From the NCBI GenBank assembly GCA_010015745.1, contig ML978225.1, positions 1 to 64,000 of the forward strand: a stretch of 64,000 nucleotides of DNA, given 5' to 3'. Both the position numbers and the translations under genes were made by a program. This document shows positions 9,276 to 20,523 of this stretch, one piece after another. Each line of letters opens with the position of its first letter. The first letter of the stretch is position 1. This DNA is from Setomelanomma holmii. Taxonomy: Eukaryota > Ascomycota > Dothideomycetes > Pleosporales > Phaeosphaeriaceae. A model generated the notes under the pieces. The model did no database searches. It was not told the origin of the DNA and saw nothing but the letters and a program-made list of their open reading frames with translations.

Positions 9276-12200
9276 ATGCTGAGGAGACTGCACAAGCATG
9301 TGGTTGAAGTCAATGAAGAGGGGAAGCTGGAGAGGAAGAAGAGCAAGAGGCAAAGAATCGTGCAATTCTTCCAGCGCTCGAGGAAGCAGACGCCACAAAA
9401 TCACGATCAAGCAACTGTACGTTCGTGACACGCTCCTTTCCAACTCCTCTCTTTGTCAGGCATGGATGCTGTTGAAAGCTAATGGCATTCTTCCAGGTGA
9501 AGACCCCTCGTGTCGAACAGAAATCCCCGCAGACCGAGAAAGTTTCCGAACGGACAGGAGACGATGAAGCGAGCCCCCCCGAGAAACCTCACCTCGTCGA
9601 CCGCGAGACAGGACCTCCCGCGAAGCATGCGGACGAAGCTCCTCTAGCTGCCGCCGCAGAGCCTTCAATATCACCAGCTGTACCAGAAGCAACAGAAGGA
9701 TCAGAATCGAAAGAGACCGATAAAACTGAAGCCCTCAGCAAGGAGCATTTGCGCACGCTCTTCTCTGGTGCTCCACACTTCGGTATTCAAGAGGAACACG
9801 GGCGCCTTTCTCCAGCGGTATCTTATCCGTGGAACAATGAAGGCTCAACAAAGGGCCTAGTCGACTCGATTGGCACCCAGCAACCCGCTTTTGCGGCTGT
9901 CTCGTTACGTGACCGCATTTTCAAGACCAAGCAGGCATCTCCCAGCGAGCACAAACAGTATCAAGGCTACGAAGGGAATACCGTTGAATTGCCAGACATG
10001 CGCAGTGCTCAAGGATCCGAGCCTGGCAGTATAGGCTTCAGACACTTCCTAGAGCTATCCATTTCAGATAGTCTCCTCACTGATGTTGAATCATCGCAAT
10101 CGAGCAAGGACTTCCTGCAGGGATCGAAGAGCCAGGAGCTGTTACAGTCCACGCCCGAACGCATCGGTATCCGTGCAGTAGACATGAGCTTGGTGTACGA
10201 TCGCCTCATCGAGTTTCAAGACCTATATGAGGTTTTGAGCGACAGTCCACGGGCAATGACTATACTCAACAATCAAAGTGCGGGAGATCTCTATGCGAAC
10301 CTGTTCAGTAAATTCCTGACACCCCCGGGATATGATGGGACCGATGATCCCACAGGGCTTCGCATACAAATTGTCACGCTCATGCGGATCCTGAAGCTGA
10401 AGGGCATATGGTATGACTTCAGTCTTGTTGAGTGGAGGATCAGACTGGGCCAAATCTTGTGGAGCGACCCCGAGCCTGTGCCAGAGCATGAGTCTCAGCC
10501 TCTGTGGACAGAAAGAGAGGTGCTGCTCCTACAAATAACGTTAGCCTGCGAACTCTTACTTCGCCTTGATGCCGTCGCCATTGCTGAAACCGACCCCAGC
10601 CCCAGCCAGTCGCAGTTTAGCGTACAAGAGATCAGAAGCTTCTTTGGTAAAAAGACACGAAAATTGGACTGGGACCTCGTACTTGCGAGGAGGTGGCTGG
10701 AAAACATCCTGGTCGTAAAACCCGGCGAACCTGAAGTTCTCACCAAGTCGAAACGCTTCTTGTCTATGCTCAACGGCAACGAAGAACAAAAACCATCTAG
10801 TCCAGACATAGTCTTGCTACCGCAACACCAGGCGCGTCAATTGGCTGGCTTGCTCCATTTTGCGGAGACTTTGCAGTGGCCAAATATACAAATTTTCATG
10901 CAGGAATTGACACAGAAGCTGGGCCTGCGTGGTGCCAATACGCATACCGAACAGCTGCCTTCGCCAGACCCGATGCTCCTTGATCCAGTTACGCCCGCTT
11001 CGATCAGTGTCTACGGTACACCTTTGCAAACGCCACGCTCTGCGTCTCATGTCCTCGATGGGTATTTTGGGCACGTTGGCAAACCTGCTCTAAGTCGCGA
11101 TCACTCACAGTCGTTACGAATCCCGCTCTCGCCTACGTTGTCACCTGTCTCTGACCGCCCGGGAACCCTGTCAAGCGTCGGTGGCTGGCTCAGTCGCTCA
11201 TACTTGACTGGATTAACACTGCCAGGAGAGCCACTTTCGCACTTTCTGGTTTCCACTTTGCTTGAGAACGATAGAGAAGCCATTAACTCTCTCGGCGATT
11301 CCGCAAACCTGTACGGCGGATTCTCATATGCGGGAAGGACTTGGTGGAGCAAGAATTCGATCGTAGGGCGCGTCCTCGCCTGTGTCACGGGTGCGGCTGA
11401 GTGCATGGGTTGGATTTCTGTCCCGAAGCTGCCAGAAGGGCATGGCGATGGCTGGCATTCGATTCACAGTGAACAGATCCCCTTCGATGGCCGATTGGTT
11501 GACCCTCATCGTTCCGCTGCCGTCGCCCTCGATTCTGCCATCCTTGCCGGTGACAATGTGGAGACTGCTACAACCAAGGATCTCACTTTGCCGCGAGATA
11601 TTGACACCCGTCCAACAAGCACAACTATCTTCGTCCACTGGGAACTCACAGCCCTGAATCCAGACCTCATGGACAGTGAAGTAGTCTCAGGACCGCCAAC
11701 TGAGAGCGATATCTACACGGCATCGCTCGTTTTCGCTACTAAAGACCAGGGAAGAACCTATACCCTGAATCTCTTGTACGATGTACACTTTATCTCGTCC
11801 TGGCCATGCAAACCTCCTGCTGCTTCGACTCCTACTCCGAGCATGCCGCAAATTCTGAAACGCTCGCTGACTGGAACAACGTCTCATTCCTCGTCCAAGC
11901 GGAGCGACAGCACCAGGCTGTCCCGACGTAATAGCCATGGCTTCGAGCCGCTCCTGTCTCATCCACCTGACTCAACAAACATCGCACCCACTCCCACTTA
12001 CACCAGCGACGTTGATGACGAACTACATGCGACTAAGGCAAGACAGTATCCAATGGACGTGCATCCACTCCACAAAACCTACAGATACGAGGTAGCAGCG
12101 TTGGACGATGTGCTAGATCCTGACTATATCGTTCCCTTCGACATCCACGCGCACACACCGAGAGCACTCTCGCCGACATCATCCGGCATTGACATGCGAC

Positions 12201-12400
12201 AGGATCAGAAGTCGTCAGACGACAAGAAGCTTATACTCGTCCTTGATGCTCGAGGCTCGAATGATCTACAGCTCCTCGCTCGGGCTTGGTGTGCCGAGAA
12301 GGGGTATCATGCCATCATCGGCCGCATTGGGCGGACATGTCTGGCTTGCTGCATCCGCGAGGCACGCAGTCTCGGTGTCAACGTCGTCATTCGAGTGTAG
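9276..12400 (+). CDS. Conserved-looking protein of unknown function, 1014 aa
   Basis: Exon 1 (9276..9416) encodes a strongly basic 47-aa start (MLRRLHKHVVEVNEEGKLER...). A phase-0 intron of 80 bp (GTACGT...GCTAATG...TTCCAG) joins it to exon 2 (9497..12400). Residues 50-170 are acidic, polar and probably disordered. About 230-450 is a helical, hydrophobic region. Around 480-590 is Ser/Pro-rich, and 740-800 has a beta-type stretch. A second disordered Ser/Thr/Pro region (about 805-880) precedes a compact C-terminal block (about 955-1014) with Cys residues in TCLACC. I do not recognise the family. The single long open frame with a plausible short first exon makes it a confident gene, but no function is offered. 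Confidence 0.8.
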
Positions 12401-13159
12401 AGCAGTCTCCTGCGTGCTTGCTCGACTGGCTCGGAGACGACCTTCATGACATTTGCATAATTTTTTCAGAATCTTTGCGACACAAGTTGACCTTTTGATT
12501 TCTGTATTATCATCGGCGGGCGCATACACGAGATACCCATGGAGTTCATAGGAGTTCGTGTAAGATATTCTGATCAGCTGTCATGATCATAACCATCACA
12601 ACACAATTGTACTGCATTTACTCCTGAAGAAGAATCATACTCAAAGGCTTGCTGAAGCACACGAGGCGGGTGTAACGCTCGATCAGTATTTAGTCATAAC
12701 CTCGCGTTTGCAGGAGGATTGCTCATTGGTGCGAGCCAAGGAAATCTTAATCATCAGCGGATCCCTCAAACGTCGCTTGTTGGTGCGCGGTGCACCCTGG
12801 GTCCAAGTAGCAGTCCTGTATGGAGTCGTCACGAGCCCAGCTCAATTCACGCCTCAGCATATTATGTGCGAGGGGAGGCTAAAAGAGGAAGATGGGGCGC
12901 GGGCCAGCCTGGCAGTGCACGGTATTACGGGCTGTGGTGGAGCTCGCTTTGACTACACAGCCACTTGTCTGCTAGCCGCTTACGATAAAGGACAGTTGGG
13001 CGCCTCGTTTGTGAGGGCGTTTGATCACTCGGGTCTATTGTGTTGGTAAGTACAAATTCAATACTCTTTGACGAGAGCCGACGGTCGCTATGCTTGACTC
13101 TCTTTTATTCACTCTCGTCCACTTTTGCTCCCATCGCTTCAATCTCACACTCCATCACT
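12401..13159. other. Intergenic with CT-rich leader before the next gene
   Basis: There are no convincing genes. A frame at 12708-13049 lacks an ATG start and any domain. The 70 bases before 13160 are CT-rich (TCTCGTCCAC...CTCCATCACT), a composition typical of fungal 5' leaders, which supports a start at 13160. Confidence 0.45.
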
Positions 13160-13372
13160 ATGAACTACGCTCCCGTTGCCGACAACGAAGATTTTTCGAC
13201 CGAGCAGAGTCGCAAGACAGACGAGTGCTCACGATGCATCAGCCGCTGCGACTGCACTATGGCTGGGCCTTTCTGTGTCGAAAGCCTCGTTGGCTGCTTC
13301 GCCGCGTGTTGGGGAGGTGTAGTCGCTCTTACAGAATGTTGCGGGGAGTGTTGCATGGGTTGCTGCCAATGA
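13160..13372 (+). CDS. Small cysteine-rich protein, 70 aa, with Cys-rich hydrophobic tail
   Basis: A 70-codon frame starts in a good context (TCACTATGAAC) after a CT-rich leader. It encodes a polar N-terminus and then 13 cysteines in the last 50 residues, ending in repeated CC pairs (TECCGECCMGCCQ). There is no signal peptide. The layout of a polar head and a Cys-rich hydrophobic tail resembles CYSTM-type membrane-associated stress proteins, but the fit is loose. The next gene downstream also has a Cys-rich tail with CC pairs. It could be metal-binding or lipid-modified. I cannot tell whether extra exons exist. Confidence 0.5.
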   Translation: MNYAPVADNEDFSTEQSRKTDECSRCISRCDCTMAGPFCVESLVGCFAACWGGVVALTECCGECCMGCCQ

Positions 13373-13883
13373 CTGGGGAGCGAGGAAAGAGCTGTGCTTG
13401 CTCAGTGGCAATACACTACGAGCATTAGGCAAGTCGTGATAACCGCGAGAGGCCATGGCACGATCAATGAGAGGAAGTCGCATTCCTCATTGCTGCCTCG
13501 CCAAAAACATGACGAAGGAAAACCAAAGGCCATGTCTTTCAACCCTGACTATCGCTGGATCTCGAGATAGCCACCACAACATCGCTACAGACGGTACACG
13601 ACATACACATTGCTAGAAATCCTCCTCCACACAGGGGCATACCGGAAACCTTGCTTAAGGTGAGTTTTCGATCTGCGTCGGCTTTCCATCGATACTGACG
13701 ATGGTGTTTAGACTTTAGCATCAGTACATATCAGAAGCAAGTATTCCTTATTACCACGACCAGATCTCATCGTTCTCTACGTTATTGTCTGCGCTGCTTC
13801 TTTCCTTTCACCTGCATTCGCGACGACCAGTCTTCTCCTCGTCGAAGCGAGCACCCTGAAATCAGCGTCCACTCTGTTACAAC
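13373..13883. other. Intergenic, no gene recognised
   Basis: A spacer between two Cys-rich protein genes on the same strand. There are only short frames. The last 100 bases before 13884 are pyrimidine-rich, consistent with a leader. Confidence 0.45.
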
Positions 13884-15281
13884 ATGGACAGGTCTGAGAA
13901 TGTGGAGTTTCCAAGGACCGACCCAGACACTCAATCTTCAGCCGAACGGAAGGATGAATCTCGGGACCATCCTTCGGCACCCGCGCCATCCTCCAGAACC
14001 GAGCAACTCACAGTCGATCTTGTAGTTGAAGATACTCCTTCCTTTGACATCAGATCATGCCCGGAATGTGATGAGTCGAACACGAACATCAGCGGAGCTT
14101 CAACTTTCGGTTGTGAGGTCTGTGGTCGAATTCTCTCTTGGGAGGATGCTAAATCGTCCGCTACTGAATCGCTCAATCCCGACAGCGTCGATACTCTTGT
14201 TCGTGCTCTGATTGCGGGCAACGACACCGACGCCCAGTTTGCAACGAAAGCAACAGAAGACGCACGCAAAGCCGATCAGGTCGCTTCGCTCTCTGACGAA
14301 CCTGTTATACGAGCACCTAGTATCAGCGTACCCTTGGGTGTTCCTTCAACATTCCAGACGTCACAAGGCAGACACTGTGAGAGAGATACTTCCCCTCAAC
14401 TAGAAGAACACGAGCAGGAAGGGAGTGAGGATATCCAGCACCCAGAGACGACTGATTTTGCATCCACTAAAACCTTTCCCGCACTCGGCGCCCCTCAGCG
14501 ATATGGATCCTTCACGGAGTCTACTGTGGTCCATCCACATGAGAGCCACTCCCAACGTGGCCCCAGGATCCGCTGGAATGATCCTTACAGCTACCATCGC
14601 CCAATGCAAATGGGCCCAGTCCCTCCAGGCACACATATCACTCCAAAGCTGCAGCGATCCATTAACTCTCTGGACGCGGCTTTGGAAGCCGGGCGCGTGC
14701 AGGACGCCCGTAATCAAGCGCTTGGAGCACACAATCGGGAAATTGAGAGCTTTACACCTTGGCAGCGGTTTGTGTGGCGCATGCAATTGAAGCCGTGCTG
14801 GGAGGCGCAGGAGGGCTGCTGCTACAAGGGCCATCCGAGCACCGAGGACGGGACAGGACATGGGCATGCTGATGGTTGTTGCGAAATGTGCGGATGGAGA
14901 GACTGTTACTGCAACTTCGGCTCCCAGCATTGCGGTGCTGATGGATGTTGCGAGGGCTATGGCTGCGTGCGCTGTTGTGGCTGGACGTGCGGGTTCTGGA
15001 ACCTATGTGATGGATGGTTCGATCCCGACGGCTGCTGTGACGGCTGCGGATGCATGAGCTGTTGCGGCCTGAAGCACGGCACATGGAAGGTACTGGAGAA
15101 GTGGTTCGGCTCACTGCCGAAGAAGGAAGAAGGCGAAAAGGACAGTGAGGTTGGTAGGGGTCCAGAGACGAAGAGATTCTCGTGGGCTTCTGGCGATGAC
15201 ATGTTGTCGAGCTCCAGGGGGAGAAGTTCGCGCCGCTCCAGTGCATTTGGTGCAAGGATGGACGAAGCAGATGAGTCATGA
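13884..15281 (+). CDS. Unknown 465-aa protein with zinc-ribbon-like motif and repeated Cys-rich C-terminal modules
   Basis: A single uninterrupted frame. Near residues 55-80 two CxxC pairs (CPEC and CEVC, 16-17 residues apart) form a zinc-ribbon-like motif. About 100-290 is polar and probably disordered. From about 305 the protein becomes very rich in Cys, Gly and Trp, with three degenerate modules of the form DGCC-x-G/C-x-G-C-x-x-C/CC...W. The DG codons of the modules start at 14871, 14940 and 15027. A final segment holds Lys/Glu and Ser/Arg-rich residues, including SSRGRSSRRSS. There is no signal peptide or clear membrane helix. Likely metal binding by inference from the Cys pairs only. The family is not recognised. 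Confidence 0.7.
   Translation: MDRSENVEFPRTDPDTQSSAERKDESRDHPSAPAPSSRTEQLTVDLVVEDTPSFDIRSCPECDESNTNISGASTFGCEVCGRILSWEDAKSSATESLNPDSVDTLVRALIAGNDTDAQFATKATEDARKADQVASLSDEPVIRAPSISVPLGVPSTFQTSQGRHCERDTSPQLEEHEQEGSEDIQHPETTDFASTKTFPALGAPQRYGSFTESTVVHPHESHSQRGPRIRWNDPYSYHRPMQMGPVPPGTHITPKLQRSINSLDAALEAGRVQDARNQALGAHNREIESFTPWQRFVWRMQLKPCWEAQEGCCYKGHPSTEDGTGHGHADGCCEMCGWRDCYCNFGSQHCGADGCCEGYGCVRCCGWTCGFWNLCDGWFDPDGCCDGCGCMSCCGLKHGTWKVLEKWFGSLPKKEEGEKDSEVGRGPETKRFSWASGDDMLSSSRGRSSRRSSAFGARMDEADES
14871..15100 (+). repeat. Three degenerate Cys-rich protein modules
   Basis: Within the 465-aa protein the pattern Asp-Gly-Cys-Cys followed by further CxxC/CC and an aromatic WxxxxxWF ending recurs three times. 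Copies start at 14871, 14940 and 15027 (spacings of 23 and 29 residues). The last two copies are the closest to each other. Confidence 0.6.
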
Positions 15282-15650
15282 GGCCTTTGATCCACATGTA
15301 TTGTACAGAAGCATGGATTAATTAAAATGGATCCGCTGTTCTACTCTCAAAACTGTGTGAAGCGCTGTTTGCCGCAAGATGATGTATAAGATCGGATAAC
15401 ACGCGAAATGATCAACGATATTTGTCAGAGTTGCGAGACGAGTGCCTCGCCTTCTCAATAAGCGTGTCGTTGGCGATAAACATAGGCACCATCCATCATG
15501 CAAGCTTGCCATCGCCTGGGACGTCAACAACATGTCCATGAGCATTGACTTCTGCCTTCCGTTCACCCAGACCTCTGAAGCTCTTCCGACCTCTAAAAAC
15601 CCAGTCCAAGCCCGTAATGAGCGTGACAACCGCGTACACCACGCAAACAT

Positions 15651-17265
15651 CTACGACCGAATTAGCATTTCATTGGAACCTTTTGGAATTGACAACAGCT
15701 TACAATTCATATTACTGGCAGCGACTGGCTTCGCATAGGGAAATGAGTACATGATAAGCGTGAACGACGTCCAGAGGAGTAACACGATGTTGGCAAATAG
15801 TCCGATGGGTCCAAGCCAGAAAGGCCCTGGCTTGATGTTCGAGCGGCCGCGTATCAGGAGGCAGATGACTGGGATGGCGTAGCTGAGGTAGAGTAGGACG
15901 ATGCACGCGGTGATCATGCTATATGGTGTGAGTGGGAACGGTATCCTTTGGTATAAGTCATCAGTACTTACGAGTTGAAAGCCGTCAGTGACGCCAGATA
16001 CAAACAGCCCATGATGGCCACAATGACGCAACTGACGAAGTGCGCATTCAGTGGCACATCGAGTGTCTTGTGCACTTTTGACAGCCAGCGATGTGCAGGC
16101 AAACCTCTGTCTCGCGCAAAACTCCAGCACAGTCGACTTTGCCATGTGTGGCTTGCGACCAAGCAGCCTAAGCCTGTCGCGATGATGAGTGCTTCAAGCA
16201 CAATGGCGCCAGCTTTGTTGTGGAGTGCTTGATAGAACACCTCGAGGATTGGGACCAGTGTTGCTGTGGTAAGGATGTCCGCAAAATCTCCGACGATGGA
16301 GAAGAACATGGCCATGGAGAAGAACCAGCTGGTCACGAAGCCAATGCCCACTGTACCCATGATGGCGATGGGGATCATCTTCTCGGGACGGTGTACTTCT
16401 TCGGCCAAATGCGTGGCGCAGTCGAGACACGCAAAGCTCCAGTTTGTGTTGACGAGCCCCACAATGAAGGCTATGCCTCCTTGCTGCCAACCAGTGTTGT
16501 TTATGAAAGTTGCGAAGACGAATTGCGCGTGCTGATGCGTGGGTGCTACGGCGGGAACGGTAATAAGGATGACCGCAAAAGATATCAACGAAGTCCAGAG
16601 TGTGGTTTGTGCGACCATGGGTAGCGTTTTGCCATAGCAATTGAAGAAGAAGCAGAAAATATTAGCCATTTGATACGCGACGAAAACGTGCCACGTCTTT
16701 ATCACGCTACAAACGTAGTCAGTATTGCACATCAAGATTTCTTCGAGTGAGCAAAGAAGGTTGGCTCTCACAAGTCTGGATGGCTCAATTGATAGCAGCC
16801 GACCAATGCGCTGCCCATTGCCAATGCTACCGATGCACTTGTAAACATCGAGCCCCACCACGCAAGCCAGCCCGTGAGATAGCTCGCCAAATTTGTAAAT
16901 CGCTTTGGTGCCAACTCATTCGCCCAAAAGTACTGTCCTCCAGCATTGGGAAACGCAGAAGCGAGCTCACTCAGACTGATCCCAACGCATGTCGATACCA
17001 ACGCGACCAGGATGATGCCGTAGATGATCAGCATAGGTCCTCCCGAGTTAATGCCAGTAATCAACGCTGCTGATATACCGAACCAGGAATTGGTGAGCGA
17101 AAAGCCCACACCCAGGACTGACCAGACGCTGAAGTTTCTGGCCAAGTCCTGCTTGTATCCCATCTCTGCCAACTTTAAGGCATCAGGGTCGACAGAAGAG
17201 CTGCATGCTACCTCGACATCATGGGAGATGACTGGGGTAAGCTGTTTCTCGTGCGTTGAGTCCAT
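15651..17265 (-). CDS. APC-superfamily amino acid/choline/GABA-type permease
   Basis: Three exons (17265..16772, 16706..15972, 15918..15651) give 498 aa. The N-terminus has a short hydrophilic head, then LAEMGYKQDLARNFSVWSVLGVGFSL and SWFGISAALITGINSGGP, the signature region of the fungal ACT family (GABA permease Uga4, choline carrier Hnm1). Further hydrophobic segments suit about 12 membrane helices. The motif GGQYFWANELAP is typical of this family. Both introns (65 and 53 bp) split codons and restore FVIKTW and FNSMITA. It is expected at the plasma membrane, importing a small nitrogenous solute with protons. The substrate cannot be read from sequence. It is slightly shorter than usual at the C-terminus (families run 500-560 aa) but has an intact stop. 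Confidence 0.88.
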
Positions 17266-19696
17266 CGTTTCTGCGTCTGGGGTCGATGCGGCCAGCCACA
17301 GGGGCCAGGATCAAGTGTAGGAGCGTAGTGGTGAATCCTTCTCTTTAGGCAGTCTCCTTGCTTAAGAATATGTACTTGGCGCGAAGCTTGCTGACATGCC
17401 AAGCTGACATGGCGGGAACTACAGAGGCTTATCTATGTAGACCTCGAGATGGATGGGGAAATGCTCGGACGTGAACGTGGCATGGGGGTGGTTTGAGATA
17501 AGAGATAGCGAATAATGGCCTGTCAACGGTAAAGTCCTTGATCAAGTTGTGAACAATGATGGCATATTCGAGTTTCGCGATTGGCGCTCTACAGCTGTGC
17601 CGCGGCTGCGCATAGGATTGCTTCGCTGGAGTTAGCTATGCCCGACGACTTCTGCTGTATCTCCCCGTGCTTCGACTCTGATTTACTCGGTTATTTGAAA
17701 GTATGCGGAGGCATTGCGCGCTACGCCAGAATTGGTGAAATATATCCGTGGTACCAGAATGCCGGGTTTGGCGCAATTCGAGACCATGAACAGAGGAACG
17801 CCAATCCTTGACAAGGCCGAGCCATCGATCGAACGTAGTTGCAACATGTTGCAGCGTGAAGCTATCGCATCTTACCTTGGGGCGTGCATTATTTGCTACG
17901 GGTGACATTGCTCTGGCACGAAGGAAACATCTTTGCTCAGCGACTACCAGTACTCGCCCATGCGGGGAAAACTTGAAAGAGCAGGCTGCATCCTGCGGGC
18001 AAACCGTCCGCCTCCGCAAACGACTGCACGAGGATTCGAAGATAGAGAGCACGGCCATGACTTATGAGACAAATCAGGTGAGCAAGTGTGCCGTCTTTCT
18101 GGCTTGCGCCTAGCGAGACGTTGGAGCCAGTGAAACTCAGCTGGCACGACAGCGTGCTTCCGATGGGAAAAAGTAACCATGGAGGCGTGCAGAAGAGGGG
18201 TACAGAACGTGATGCTTCCAAGTTGCACCACAGGCCTGTTGTGTGCCTGCAGCTATGCAGCAAGCAGCCGTTCGTGCGCCTTCAGTGGAATCCAGCGGAG
18301 CGGCCCGAGGGAATAGGCTTTACTCCAAGTAAAGCCATCGAGGGAGCAGTGCCCGTCGTATGCAGTTGACGGATGATTGGCTCTGTAGCGTTCTGAGAAA
18401 GATACTTGACGGACCGGAATTGGTTCTTGATGGTCGCGCTGACGGATTCGAAATCAATTCTCCTCTGGACAGGTCTTGCAACGCTTCCTTCACGTCAAGT
18501 TACGACTCTTGCTCGACTATGGCGCTGCGTGCCCCTTCTCAACATGCGGACCTGCACCCAGGACCGCGACAGTCTGCCATGACGGCTCCAAGATAGTAGG
18601 TGGCTCAAGCCATTGATCTTTGGGTGGTACCACCCGACGCCTCGTACGACAGCATCGCCGTTGGCTGCAATCACGCAGCGGTGCACAAGATGTTCGAGTC
18701 CGCTTTAGCACGGCAACGGCAGCGACTCGAGACTCTGGAAGCAACGTAGAAGGTGTATGGTTGCAACGGGACCTTTGCGTTCCTTGGGCTAGGGCGCATT
18801 TAGATGTGACTGTCGTTCCTTTGGCACCGTAGAAGTGGTCGTGACGAGCAGATCTGCAGTACATTGAGGGCTTTTTGCTTCTTGAGTAACGCTTGATGTC
18901 TGCTTCCCAGGATTCGTGTTTCTACCACAGCACGAAAGTATAGTTGGTAGCCTGCCAGCCGGCTCGGTTTCCGATTTCGACGTAACGTCATACATTCGGG
19001 TGTGTAGAGTGTGGTGTCTTCGTCATGGTGAGAAGAACAAAGCTGGATCTTGGTTGACCCAGTGGTACGCTTGCGGGGCCTTGGAGGCCTCGATCTTAAT
19101 GCGCCGCGATGCAGAGTTCATGATGCACCGGGGATGTCATGGTTCCCTTCCTGGTCCGTTTATTGTATGTCAAAGGACAATGTTGAGAAGCTGGTGGATC
19201 GAGGGTGGCGAATTCTCCAGATGAGGAAGGCACGCTACAGAATCGGGTGAATATGCCCAGCCTTGCTAGACTCAGACTGCAATAGTGGCACACGACATGA
19301 GATGATGGTTCTGAATTATTGTACTGTTTTCGTACCGATATCCACGGCAGTGAAAGAGGTCGAAATACACAGTACTTCGAAATGTGACACGAGATGCTAT
19401 AGATGTTGGAGAGAGAGCAACTGACAAAACTAAGAAAACACCGCACCACGCCGATATCCACGTTAAGACGTACAATCGTTCGAGCCGAGCTCAACCGCCT
19501 AACTCCCAACATGGCATCCCATATCAAGTCGTGCTGTGTCTGCAACTGACAAGCGAACACGCATCCGCACCGTACACTTTGCTGTTGCGCGCGTCGAGCT
19601 ACGCCGTTATTACTTTTCACCATTAGAGGGGGGTATCGTGTCCCAGTGTTGCGCCGCCCGAAGCTTGACCTGCGTACAGATCTGCATGCATTGTAT
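17266..19696. other. 2.4-kb gene-poor stretch
   Basis: I found no domain, splice-consistent model or RNA gene. Frames on both strands are under 141 codons and overlap one another, as expected by chance. Composition is near that of the flanking DNA, so it is not an obvious repeat. The left end contains the promoter of the permease. Confidence 0.45.
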
Positions 19697-20523
19697 TTAG
19701 CCCAGCTTCTGGTCTTGGGGATAGTGGCCACCGGGGTGACGAGGCATACCCTGCTGCGCCATGGGATATTGATTCGTCTGCTGCTGTTGTTGCAGGTAGC
19801 TCTGGTAGTGTAGGGCGGCCTCCGGGGTCATGTATGCTTGCGGCATGGCGTTGTTGTTGGGCGGCATACCGCGCGGCTGGCCAGGCGGAACCTGCGCGTG
19901 GTTGTCTTCGGGCGACTCGACAGAGTTGTCCTCGCCCACGCCGTTCGCGTCTCCGCTGGAGGGCTCGGGCGCGTTCAAGCAGGCCTGCGCGTCGTGTGAG
20001 CTATGCGATGCAATGCGCCACGTCAATTGAGAGAACGTACCTGGATGAGGTTCTTGCCCTCAGGCTTGGTCACTAGCGGCTGCAGCTTTGGTGTCGTGAA
20101 CGTGTAGACGAGGCCCGTCTCAGATACGACGAGAAGCAGCACTTGGGTGCCTGTCAGGACGGACAATTCGTAGGCCTGGCGTGCATTGTTAGCGGGACTG
20201 CGACGCGAGATGTGTTTCTCATGCGGCGCGCTATCGACGGGGATGCACTGCAATGCGCGCAGGACTCGACGACGTACCTTCTTCATGATACCAGCCTTGC
20301 GCTTTGAGAAGGTGATGTGCCGACGCGACTTGTCCTGGATGAACTTGATCTCAATCTTCCGGCGCTCGCGGCCGGGCTTGTCATCATCGTCGTCGTCGTC
20401 GTCGGCTGCTGGACGCGGACGCTTGGTGCCGCGATTCGCATCGCCAACATTGAGGGCGCCGTTGCCGTCGTCGTGCAGCGAGGGCGACGCGTTCTGGTCG
20501 TGGTCGGTAATCTCAGAGGCCAT
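19697..20523 (-). CDS. MCM1: MADS-box transcription factor of the SRF/Mcm1 type
   Basis: Three exons (20523..20278, 20175..20041, 19984..19697) give 222 aa. The MADS domain spans about residues 52-108 (GRERRKIEIKFI, RRHITFSKRKAGIMKKAYEL, LTGTQVLLLVVSE), matching the SRF/Mcm1 class, not the MEF2 class. It is preceded by an acidic run of eight Asp and followed by a Pro/Gln-rich tail with QQQQQ. Both introns fall in the same places as in other filamentous-fungal mcmA genes, the first inside the MADS domain after MKK. The protein is nuclear, binds CArG-like sites as a dimer and works with partner regulators in mating, cell cycle and development. It is divergent from a tetraspanin gene with about 1.8 kb between starts. 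Confidence 0.95.

Noticed and set aside
12708..13049. 113-codon plus frame
   Set aside because: No ATG start, no domain, and chance-like amino acid composition.
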